Shown in pieces: positions 56,825 to 64,000 of a DNA stretch of 64,000 bases (position 1 is its first letter; every line of letters begins with the position of its first letter). The stretch is taken from the NCBI RefSeq assembly GCF_025822245.1, contig NZ_JACKTL010000033.1:124001-188000 (forward strand), read 5' to 3'. A program made the position numbers and the translations under genes. Source of the DNA: Mycolicibacterium hodleri. Its GTDB lineage: Bacteria; Actinomycetota; Actinomycetes; Mycobacteriales; Mycobacteriaceae. Under the pieces are notes generated by a model, which was not told the origin of the DNA, did not search any database, and saw only the letters and a program-made list of their open reading frames with translations.

Positions 56825-57585
56825 CGGGCGGCCTCCAGTGCGTGCATGACTGAAGCGGCGGCGAGCCGAAGTGCCGCGAGTAGCTCGGCGCGGGGTGTGC
56901 CGTCTCGGGCCAGCAACTCTTCGGGCGCACCGTGCAACGCGAGTGCCGCGACGCTGGAGCGGCTGCCACCGTGCACCGCAACGGCCACGTCGGCGAAGTC
57001 GGGATCGAGCTCGCCGTCGCCCGTCGCCACTCCGGCAATGCGAATTTGCTCGATGACACCGGCCAGCCGACCTCGATTGGTCGACGTGCGACGCGTGTAG
57101 CGGTCCAGCGGAAGATTACGCAGAAGTCGTTCGCGCAGAGGTGAATACGCCAAGAGCAGCTTGCCGCAGCCGGTGGCATGCAAAGGGAGCAGTTCTCCGA
57201 CGCGCAGGGTCTGAGGCTTGTCGTCGGGCCGGAACACGTGGTGAACGACTTCCGCCTCCTGACCGTGCAGGATCGTCATCAACACTTCGAAGCCCGTGTC
57301 CGACGCCAGTCCGTCGGCCCAGGGCATCGCCGTGGCGCGTAGATCGTTGCCGTCGAGCTCCACGACCTCGTGCGAGGACATTCGTGGCCCGAGGGAGTAG
57401 GCCCCCGAGTCCGGGTCCTGGTCCAGGTACTCCAAGGCGGTCAGGGTCTGAAGGATGCCGTGGACGGTCGTCTTCGACAGGTCCACCTCCTGGGCGATGT
57501 CGCGCAGCTGCATCGACCTGTCGCTGCGCTCGACGAGGTCGAGAATCACCGTGGCGCGTTCGAGCGCCTGTATCGGGCCTGGCAT
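56821..57585 (-). CDS. IclR-family regulator
   Basis: 254 aa. Helix-turn-helix: ALERATVILDLVERSDRSMQL, IAQEVDLSKTTVHGILQTLTAL; ligand-binding GAF-like domain with LHATGCGKLLLAY and a C-terminal AALALHGAPEELL. It precedes glpK1 and faces glpF across a 169-base gap holding a perfect palindrome. Likely a repressor or activator of both glycerol operons. Confidence 0.88.
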   Translation of the reverse strand: MPGPIQALERATVILDLVERSDRSMQLRDIAQEVDLSKTTVHGILQTLTALEYLDQDPDSGAYSLGPRMSSHEVVELDGNDLRATAMPWADGLASDTGFEVLMTILHGQEAEVVHHVFRPDDKPQTLRVGELLPLHATGCGKLLLAYSPLRERLLRNLPLDRYTRRTSTNRGRLAGVIEQIRIAGVATGDGELDPDFADVAVAVHGGSRSSVAALALHGAPEELLARDGTPRAELLAALRLAAASVMHALEAAR

Positions 57586-57633
57586 GCGCAGCTCCTAACT
57601 GGCAGCCAGCTGTGACCCCGGCCGCATCGCCCT

Positions 57634-57650
57634 GTTCGACATTGTCGAAC
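57634..57650. promoter_or_regulatory. IclR-type palindrome between iclR and glpF
   Basis: GTTCGACATTGTCGAAC is perfect (arms of 8 around one T). It lies 49 bases before iclR and about 105 before glpF. Confidence 0.65.
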
Positions 57651-57658
57651 AACGCCGA

Positions 57659-57688
57659 TTGATCTGCGTCACATTCCCTCCTTAGGTT
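57659..57688 (+). promoter_or_regulatory. Candidate glpF promoter
   Basis: TTGATC (57659-57664), 18-base spacer, TAGGTT (57683-57688), the TANNNT type. It is just right of the IclR-type palindrome and 67 bases before the glpF ATG. Confidence 0.4.
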
Positions 57689-57754
57689 CGCAGCAGGTCA
57701 CGAGAGCGGCGCCACCAGACGGGGCGCAGCGACAGGCACACGGAGGTATCGGCA

Positions 57755-58573
57755 ATGAAGAAGACCCACCCACTCATCGGCGAGTTGTCGGGTGAATTAC
57801 TCGGCACCGCAATCCTCGTCATGTTCGGTTGCGGCGTCGTCGCACAGGTCGTCACGGGCGGATTCCCGAAGTCCCTCGCGTCGGGCGACCACAACTCGAT
57901 CGCCTTCGGTTGGGGCCTTGGCGTCACGATGGCGGTCTTCGTCGCCGGCCGGATCAGCGGGGCTCACCTCAACCCCGCGGTGACGGTCGCGCTCGCGGCG
58001 TTCCGAGGATTCGATCGGCGCAAGATCCTGCCGTTCATCGGTGCGCAGTTCGTCGGCGCCCTCGTGGGCGCGCTCATCGTCCGGTTCGTCTACGCCGACC
58101 AGATCGCCAACGTCGACCCGACCCACACCAAGGCGACCCAGGGCATCTTCTCGACCTCACCGGGTGAAGGCGTGTCGATCGTGACCGCGTTCGCCGACCA
58201 GGTCGTGGGTACTGCACTTCTGGTGATGGTGATCTTTGCTCTCACCAGCGCCGTGAACGACCCTCCGATGGCAAACACCGCGCCATTGATCATCGGTCTG
58301 CTGGTGGTCGCCATCGGCATGGCGTGGGGCACGAACGCCGGCTATGCGATCAACCCGGCGCGCGACTTCGGTCCCCGCGTCGCGTCGTGGATCACGGGCT
58401 ATCAGGACGCGATGTTCTCGGCCAACGGGCCCGAGTTGTATTTCTGGCTCCCGATCGTCGCTCCCGTCATCGGCGGACTGATCGGCGGTGCCCTCTTCGT
58501 CTTCGGCATCGAGCGATTCCTGCCCGCTGCGGAAACGCTTCCTCACGAGGTCGGCGTCGCCGAAGCCCGCTGA
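57755..58573 (+). CDS. glpF: Glycerol uptake facilitator (MIP family)
   Basis: 272 aa, six helices with both pore motifs HLNPAVTVAL and AINPARDFGPR; the Asp after the second NPAR marks an aquaglyceroporin that passes glycerol. First gene of the plus-strand glycerol operon; glpK2 starts 34 bases later and glpD follows. Confidence 0.9.
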   Translation: MKKTHPLIGELSGELLGTAILVMFGCGVVAQVVTGGFPKSLASGDHNSIAFGWGLGVTMAVFVAGRISGAHLNPAVTVALAAFRGFDRRKILPFIGAQFVGALVGALIVRFVYADQIANVDPTHTKATQGIFSTSPGEGVSIVTAFADQVVGTALLVMVIFALTSAVNDPPMANTAPLIIGLLVVAIGMAWGTNAGYAINPARDFGPRVASWITGYQDAMFSANGPELYFWLPIVAPVIGGLIGGALFVFGIERFLPAAETLPHEVGVAEAR

Positions 58574-58607
58574 GCGTTGAACCTTCCCCATACCAAGGAG
58601 ACTCACC

Positions 58608-60126
58608 ATGCCCGACTTCATCGGTTCCGTCGACCAAGGAACCACCAGCACCCGCTTCATGGTCTTCGACCACGGCGGCAACGTCATCGCCCAACATCAG
58701 CTCGAACACGAACAGCTCCTGCCTCAGGCGGGCTGGGTAGAGCACAACCCAGTCGAGATCTGGGAGCGCACGTCATCGGTCATCCAGACCGCGCTCGGAA
58801 AGGCCGGTTTGGTCAGCAGCGACCTGGCCGCCATGGGCATCACCAACCAACGCGAGACGACGGTGGTCTGGAGCAGACGGACCGGGCGGCCGTACTACAA
58901 CGCCATCGTCTGGCAGGACACCCGCACCGACCGGATCGCCAGCAGGCTCGAGGCAGCAGGCCACGGAGAGACACTGCGCCACAAAGCCGGTCTGCCGCCC
59001 GCGACGTACTTCTCCGGCGGCAAGATCCAGTGGATCCTGGAGAACGTGGACGGCGTGCGCGCGGCTGCCGAGAGCGGTGACGCCCTGTTCGGGAACACCG
59101 ACAGCTGGCTGCTGTGGCACCTGACGGGGGGGCGTCCGCGGGGGCGTTCACGTCACCGACGTGACCAACGCCAGCCGGACCATGCTGATGAACCTGGAGA
59201 CCCTGGACTGGGACGACGAGTTGTTGACCCTGTTCGACATTCCCCGTCAGATGCTGCCGACGATCGTGCCCTCGTCGTCGCCGGAGCCCTACGGACTGAC
59301 GCTCGCCGATGGACCGCTCGGCGGGGAGGTGCCGCTCACCGGTGCACTCGGCGACCAGCAGGCGGCCACCGTCGGGCAAGTGTGCTTCGCTCCCGGTGAG
59401 GCCAAGAACACCTACGGCACGGGCAACTTCATGTTGCTCAACACCGGCACCGACCTCGTGCGGTCCAAGGCGGGTCTGCTCACCACCGTCGCGTACAAGT
59501 TCGGCGACGCCGACGCGGTGTACGCCCTGGAGGGCTCCATCGCCGTCACCGGGTCGGCAGTGCAGTGGCTGCGCGATCAGCTCGGAATCATCAGCGGCGC
59601 AGCGCAATCGGAGGTCTTGGCACGTCAGGTGGCGGACAACGGCGGGGTGTACTTCGTCCCGGCGTTCTCGGGTCTCTTCGCGCCGCACTGGCGGTCGGAT
59701 GCGCGCGGCGCGATCGTCGGCCTGTCACGATTCAACACAAACGCCCACGTCGCCCGGGCGACGCTGGAGGCAATCTGCTACCAGAGCCGCGACGTCGTCG
59801 AGGCGATGGAAGCCGATTCCGGTGTCCATCTCGAGGTCCTCAAGGTCGACGGCGGCATCACGGCCAACGCGTTGTGCATGCAAATCCAAGCGGACGTGCT
59901 CGGCGTCGACGTGGTCAAGCCCGTGGTGGCCGAGACCACCGCGCTGGGAGCCGCTTACGCCGCCGGTCTAGCGGTCGGGTTCTGGAAGGACACCGACGAG
60001 CTACGCAAGAACTGGCTGGAGGACAAGCGCTGGCAGCCCGCCTGGACCGACGAACAGCGAGAGGCGGGCCACGCCCAGTGGCGCAAGGCAGTCCAACGCA
60101 CGTTGGACTGGGTGGACGTCAGCTGA
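58608..60126 (+). pseudogene. glpK: Glycerol kinase (copy 2), frameshifted in a 7-G run
   Basis: The first part (58608 on) has [37 protein letters not shown] and WLLWHLTGG. The second part, in frame +1, resumes at [20 protein letters not shown] and ends with [27 protein letters not shown]. The break is at the run of seven G (59126-59132). Six G would restore [18 protein letters not shown] and a product of about 505 aa. So this is a real slip mutation, a phase-variable tract or an assembly error. The partner copy glpK1 is intact. Confidence 0.85.
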
Positions 60127-60202
60127 TGGCCGCGCCCGCCTTATGCACCTCAATTCATCGACACAGCAATGACTTTCAACATGGAAAGGTCAGGTAGCGG
60201 CC

Positions 60203-61924
60203 ATGGAGGCATTCCCGCTCTCACCGGTCAACCGCGGAGCCGCCTTGGAGGACATGGCGGCGCAACCCCTGGACGTCCTGATCATCGGCGGTGGCGTCGT
60301 CGGAGCCGGCGCGGCACTCGACGCGGCCACCCGCGGCCTGAGGGTCGGGCTGGTCGAAGCACGTGACCTGGCCTCGGGCACGTCGAGCCGGTCCAGCAAG
60401 CTGATTCACGGAGGCTTGCGCTACCTGGAGATGCTGGACTTCGGTCTGGTGGCCGAGGCCTTGTCCGAACGTGGACTCATGCTGGAGAAGCTGGCTCCGC
60501 ACCTGGTCAAGCCGGTGAAGTTCCTCTACCCCCTCAAGCATCGAGGCTGGGAGCGGTGGTATCTCGGTGCCGGACTCGCGCTCTACGACGCGATGTCGAA
60601 GGCCTCCGGGCATGGGGCCGGAATCCCATTGCACCGCCACCTGACCCGGCGGGGCGCCCTGCGGACGGCGCCGTCGCTGAGCAAGGACTCTCTGGTGGGG
60701 GCGGTTCAGTACTACGACGCGGTGGTGGACGACGCCCGGCACACCATGACCATCGCCCGCACGGCGGCGACCTACGGCGCCCGGATCGCGACACGGACCC
60801 GTGTGGTCGACCTGATCCGCGAGGGCGAGCGAGTCACCGGTGCCCGGGTGGTCGACCTCGAAGCCGACCGCACCCACACCGTGCGAGCACGGCAGGTCGT
60901 CAACGCCACCGGAGTGTGGACCGACGACACCCAGGGCCTGGCCAACGAGCGCGGCCAGTTCCACGTGCGGTCGAGCAAGGGCATCCATCTCGTCGTACCG
61001 CGCGACCGGATCCGGTCCTCGTCGGGGATCATCCTGCGGACCGAGAAGTCGGTGTTGTTCGTCATCCCCTGGGGGCGCCACTGGATCATCGGCACCACGG
61101 ACACGGACTGGTCACTCGACAAGGCGCACCCCGCGGCGAGCCAGAAGGACATCCGCTACCTGCTGGATGAGGTCAACTCCGTGCTGCGAGTTCCGCTCAC
61201 CGAGGACGACGTCGAGGGGGTCTACGCCGGCCTGCGCCCGTTGCTGGCCGGCGAAAGCGCCGACACGTCTGCACTGTCCCGTGAACATGCTGTCGCACAC
61301 AGTGTCCCGGGCTTGGTGGTGATCGCAGGCGGTAAGTACACGACCTATCGGGTGATGGCCAAGGACGCCGTCGACGAGGCCGTCCACGGTCTGGGCGAGA
61401 ACTTCGACCGTCGAGTCCCACCGTCCATCACCGAGGACGTACCGCTGCTCGGCGCCGAGGGCTACCGAGCGATGTGGAATGCGCGCAATCAGCTCGCCGC
61501 GGAATCAGGACTCGACGAGTTCCGCATCACGCACCTGCTGAACCGGTACGGGTCGATGGTCGGAGACGTCCTCGCGCTCATCCGCGAAGATCCCGCGTTG
61601 GGCATTCCGTTGGCAGCCGCCGACGACTATCTACGCGCCGAGGTGGTGTTCGGCACCACCCACGAAGGTGCTCTGCATCTGGACGACGTGTTGTGCCGCC
61701 GAACCCGGATCTCGATCGAGACCTTCGACCGTGGCACCGACTCCTGCGAGGAAGTCGCAGATCTCATGAGACCGCTACTCGGATGGTCTCCCGAGCAACG
61801 GGAACGAGAGGTCGCGCACTACCTCGCGCGGGTCGCCGCAGAGCGAGAGAGCCAGACGATGCCCGACGACGAGACCGCCGACGGTGCACGGCTGGGCGCT
61901 GCCGACATCGTGCCGGTCAGTTGA
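60203..61924 (+). CDS. glpD: Aerobic glycerol-3-phosphate dehydrogenase
   Basis: 573 aa. FAD motif VLIIGGGVVGAGAALDAATR, signature DLASGTSSRSSKLIHGGLRYLEML, and IGTTDTDWSLDKAHPAAS; a C-terminal helical domain completes the GlpD type. Oxidises glycerol 3-phosphate to dihydroxyacetone phosphate and passes electrons to the respiratory quinone. Third gene of glpF-glpK2-glpD; ATG at 60203 after GGTAGCGGCC. Confidence 0.9.
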   Translation: MEAFPLSPVNRGAALEDMAAQPLDVLIIGGGVVGAGAALDAATRGLRVGLVEARDLASGTSSRSSKLIHGGLRYLEMLDFGLVAEALSERGLMLEKLAPHLVKPVKFLYPLKHRGWERWYLGAGLALYDAMSKASGHGAGIPLHRHLTRRGALRTAPSLSKDSLVGAVQYYDAVVDDARHTMTIARTAATYGARIATRTRVVDLIREGERVTGARVVDLEADRTHTVRARQVVNATGVWTDDTQGLANERGQFHVRSSKGIHLVVPRDRIRSSSGIILRTEKSVLFVIPWGRHWIIGTTDTDWSLDKAHPAASQKDIRYLLDEVNSVLRVPLTEDDVEGVYAGLRPLLAGESADTSALSREHAVAHSVPGLVVIAGGKYTTYRVMAKDAVDEAVHGLGENFDRRVPPSITEDVPLLGAEGYRAMWNARNQLAAESGLDEFRITHLLNRYGSMVGDVLALIREDPALGIPLAAADDYLRAEVVFGTTHEGALHLDDVLCRRTRISIETFDRGTDSCEEVADLMRPLLGWSPEQREREVAHYLARVAAERESQTMPDDETADGARLGAADIVPVS

Positions 61925-61988
61925 GAGTCCGTCGGCTTCCGAGCCGCCCAAGCCGTCGATGCTTCCGGCGGTACATCGAAGTCGACGT

Positions 61989-62882
61989 TCACCGATAACG
62001 CCGAGGCACTGCCCACGGGCGACCGAACACCTCGTTGAACGACTCGGGGTCGAATGGGCTGTCGCCTCCTGCGGGGAAGCTGGTGAGCTCACCGAAGACG
62101 ATGCGCCCGTCGACGTCGTACAGGTCGACGCGGACGAAGTCGGTGTCGGCGCCGAGCCGCTCGGCCAGGGTGATCATCTCGCCAAGGCGATCGGGCTTAG
62201 CGGGTTCCGGGTCGGCCCATGGCGGGCCGGCACTGAGCGGCAGGTGTTGCCAGTCGGGCCGAAGGAAGTCCTGCGTCCGCCGACCGAACCGTCCCGAATC
62301 CACCTGCACGAAGGCGCATTTCCCGTGGAAGACGAAGAACTTGTAGTCGTCGGGGATCGAGCCGTCGGCGGCGGCAAGCATCTCTTCGACGATGACCCGT
62401 CGAGGCACGTGGCCGTAGACCCATTCGCGGTTCGGCCCCTGGCCGTAGAGCTGGGTCACCCAGCCCCGTGCGATCCGGACGACGTCGGCCCGAGGCGCGA
62501 ACTCCGGCGCGACGTGGCGGTACACCCAGCTCCCCGGTTCCGACGGTAGACGCGCCTCGAGTGGAGCGCGGTCGGAGACGACGATGGCCGCTCCGCTGCC
62601 GTGCGTCGGTTTGACCACGTAACTTTCTGGCAAGTTCACGTCGTGCAGGGCCGCGGGATCGTCGACGATTGCGTACGCCCGCGGAAGATACTGTTCTCCA
62701 ACGACTTCGGCGACGTAGTCGCGGACCGCTGCCTTGTCGGCGAACGTCACGACACGGGCGCGGTGGTCTCGCAGCATCTTGTAGCGCACCTTCTCGCGAA
62801 AGGTGTGCGGGTTCCGGGTACGCCAGAGCCGCACCAATCGCACGAGGCGGCTCCGCTCGCGCCAGCGCACGCCGTCTGTCAC
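61989..62882 (-). CDS. TupA-like ATP-grasp protein
   Basis: 297 aa. N-terminal NPHTFREKVRYKMLRDHR and FADKAAVRDYVAEVVGEQYL, then ATP-grasp elements YVVKPTHGSGAAIVV, YGHVPRRVIVEEML and DYKFFVFHGK, and an end with VDLYDVDGRIVFGELTSFPAGG. TupA-type proteins join acids or amino acids to wall glycans or teichuronopeptides. It stands alone and is convergent with glpD. Confidence 0.78.
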   Translation of the reverse strand: MTDGVRWRERSRLVRLVRLWRTRNPHTFREKVRYKMLRDHRARVVTFADKAAVRDYVAEVVGEQYLPRAYAIVDDPAALHDVNLPESYVVKPTHGSGAAIVVSDRAPLEARLPSEPGSWVYRHVAPEFAPRADVVRIARGWVTQLYGQGPNREWVYGHVPRRVIVEEMLAAADGSIPDDYKFFVFHGKCAFVQVDSGRFGRRTQDFLRPDWQHLPLSAGPPWADPEPAKPDRLGEMITLAERLGADTDFVRVDLYDVDGRIVFGELTSFPAGGDSPFDPESFNEVFGRPWAVPRRYR

Positions 62883-62912
62883 GCGCCCAGACTAAACCGG
62901 CCACACCGGGCG

Positions 62913-63149
62913 TCAGCTCTCCGGCAGCGCGGCGAAGCGCTTCTTGACGTCGTTGTACCAACTCATCGACTTCACGGGGTGGCGCCAGCGGCCCTTCATG
63001 TCCTCGCGGGCGGGTACGTGGGCGTCGTCTCCGGTCTCCACCAGTTCCTTGAGGTGCCGATCCTGGGCGTTGATGATGTCGTCGGCACTGTCACCGCGGT
63101 GCTCGCGGTTGCAGGGGCCACCGAGATCTTGGCAGGTCATGGTCTTCAC
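62913..63149 (-). CDS. DUF1059-family small protein
   Basis: 78 aa from GTG 63149, which has GGAGG at a good distance; a much longer upstream frame is an artefact. KTMTCQDLGGPCNREHRGDSADDII is the DUF1059 core with two Cys, followed by a C-terminal HPVKSMSWYNDVKKRF. No function known. Confidence 0.75.
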   Translation of the reverse strand: MKTMTCQDLGGPCNREHRGDSADDIINAQDRHLKELVETGDDAHVPAREDMKGRWRHPVKSMSWYNDVKKRFAALPES

Positions 63150-63232
63150 GAAGGTTCCTCCCGAGTCGGTCACACCGGGCGGTCCGGGTGCGTCAGAGTG
63201 GTGACGCATCCGACGACGAAAGTGTGACCGCC

Positions 63233-64000
63233 ATGGTGAGCGACGAGCAGTTGCGCGAGGGGTTCCAGGCCGAGCGACCTCGTCTTGAGCGCATCGCCGC
63301 GCGCATCCTGGGCGACGCCCACGCAGCCCAAGACGTCGTGCAGCAGGCATGGCTGAGGCTGCACGCCACCGACGAGCCCGTCGACAACCTTCCGGGCTGG
63401 CTCACCACGGTGACCTCGCGACTGTGCCTGGACCGGCTGCGGGTACGTACCCCCGAACCAACGGAGTCGATCGAGGTCGCGGCGACCGATGCCGACCCCG
63501 CCGACGACGTGGTGCTCGCCGACACCGTCGGCATCGCGCTCCAGGTGGTGCTCGACCGGCTCACGCCCGCCGAGCGGGTGGCGTTCGTTCTGCACGACAG
63601 CTTCGCGGTCGACTTCGAGGTGATCGCCTCGATGCTCGACACGACGGCGGTCGCGGCGCGCAAGCTCGCTTCTCGGGCGCGCGCCAAGGTGCGCGCCGCC
63701 ACACCCGAGGATGCGCTCGCCGACTGGGAGATCGTGGACGCGTTCATGGCCGCAGCCCGCGAAGGCGACTTCGTGCGGCTACTGGAACTGCTGGCCCCCG
63801 ACGTGGTGGTGTCCGCCGACGCGGCCGCCAGCGCGCTCGGCACGCCGACGCATCTGCGTGGCTCCGACGAGGTGGCCACCTTCTTCAACGGCGCTGCCGC
63901 GGCGGCCTTTCCGGTGTTGGTCGACGATCGCCCAGGTGCGGCGTGGATTCATCGCGGCGAGGTGAAGGTCGCCTTCGACTTCACCGTCGAGCACGGGCAG
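63233..64000 (+). CDS. ECF sigma factor with SnoaL-like extension (SigJ/ECF41-like), 3'-truncated by window
   Basis: At least 256 aa with no stop before the window ends. Start at ATG 63233, with GTG 63224 as alternative. Sigma2: ERPRLERIAARILGDAHAAQDVVQQAWLRL; sigma4: LTPAERVAFVLHDSFAVDFEVIA, SMLDTTAVAARKLASRARAKVR. Then a SnoaL-like domain begins (DAFMAAAREGDFVRLLELLAPDVVV). In ECF41 sigma factors this extension controls activity. No anti-sigma factor gene is visible inside the window. Confidence 0.85.
   Translation, partial: MVSDEQLREGFQAERPRLERIAARILGDAHAAQDVVQQAWLRLHATDEPVDNLPGWLTTVTSRLCLDRLRVRTPEPTESIEVAATDADPADDVVLADTVGIALQVVLDRLTPAERVAFVLHDSFAVDFEVIASMLDTTAVAARKLASRARAKVRAATPEDALADWEIVDAFMAAAREGDFVRLLELLAPDVVVSADAAASALGTPTHLRGSDEVATFFNGAAAAAFPVLVDDRPGAAWIHRGEVKVAFDFTVEHGQ

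Noticed and set aside
1..64000. CRISPR array, tRNA/rRNA gene, insertion sequence or prophage
   Set aside because: No regularly spaced repeats, cloverleaf-like sequence, transposase or phage structural gene was recognised.

Overview
The window is high-GC actinobacterial DNA, most likely a rapidly growing mycobacterium (Mycolicibacterium-like). The reasons are an MspA-type porin, a TrcR/TrcS-like two-component pair, many GTG starts, ATGA/GTGA-coupled genes, F420-related proteins, Lpp-type lipoproteins and frequent MarR/TetR/SDR modules. I saw no rRNA or tRNA gene, CRISPR array, insertion sequence or phage gene. Coding density is high. The only gene-free stretches over 300 bases are 22381-22705 and 30095-30455.

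Layout. 1-464: 3' part of a HutD-like gene with an apparent one-base G-run deletion. 634-7400: a tightly coupled nitrogen operon (FAD oxidoreductase, type III glutamine synthetase/GmaS-like ligase, a glutamate-synthase-like enzyme split over three genes, and an M20 carbamoylase/allantoate-hydrolase-like amidase). It resembles the N-methylglutamate (Mgs/GmaS) system. 7564-11760: SRPBCC-like protein, quinone oxidoreductase with its MarR regulator and shared palindromic operators, DUF2000/Lrp divergent pair, and a beta-lactamase-fold lipoprotein. 11795-32357: a cell-envelope island. It holds tandem secreted paralogues, two GT39 membrane glycosyltransferases, a GT2-GtrA protein, an eight-gene minus-strand run (TrcR-like regulator, TrcS-like kinase, MspA porin, a secreted poly-Asp microprotein, VTC-type polyphosphate polymerase domain protein, DUF4956, CotH kinase, degenerate response regulator), three secreted Pro-rich microproteins, a GH27 lipoprotein, an acyltransferase with a TetR regulator, and an anchored glycoside hydrolase.

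32490-36904: an APC permease, PfkB kinase, class III PLP enzyme and class II aldolase operon, probably for catabolism of an unidentified amino-alcohol or amino-sugar-like compound. 36979-44701: TetR, RidA/MarR pair with double operator, F420-related proteins, methyltransferase, coiled-coil M15-like secreted protein, SDR, DUF1772, cupin, aldo-keto reductase. 44785-51632: a block of TetR regulators each next to an SDR, monooxygenase or dehydrogenase gene, several with clear palindromic or repeated operators. 51809-53684: DUF1905-PIN fusion, membrane proteins and LapA-like protein.

53741-61924: NCS1 permease and glycerol catabolism: iclR-glpK1 on the minus strand, glpF-glpK2-glpD on the plus strand, with an IclR-type palindrome between them. 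glpK2 carries a one-base insertion in a 7-G run. 61989-64000: TupA-type ATP-grasp protein, DUF1059 protein, and an ECF sigma factor with a SnoaL-like extension that runs off the window.

The most interesting part is 15.0-22.4 kb. There a two-component pair heads a run that couples a porin, a poly-Asp secreted peptide, and a VTC/DUF4956/CotH phosphotransfer module that is translationally coupled to a second, degenerate regulator.
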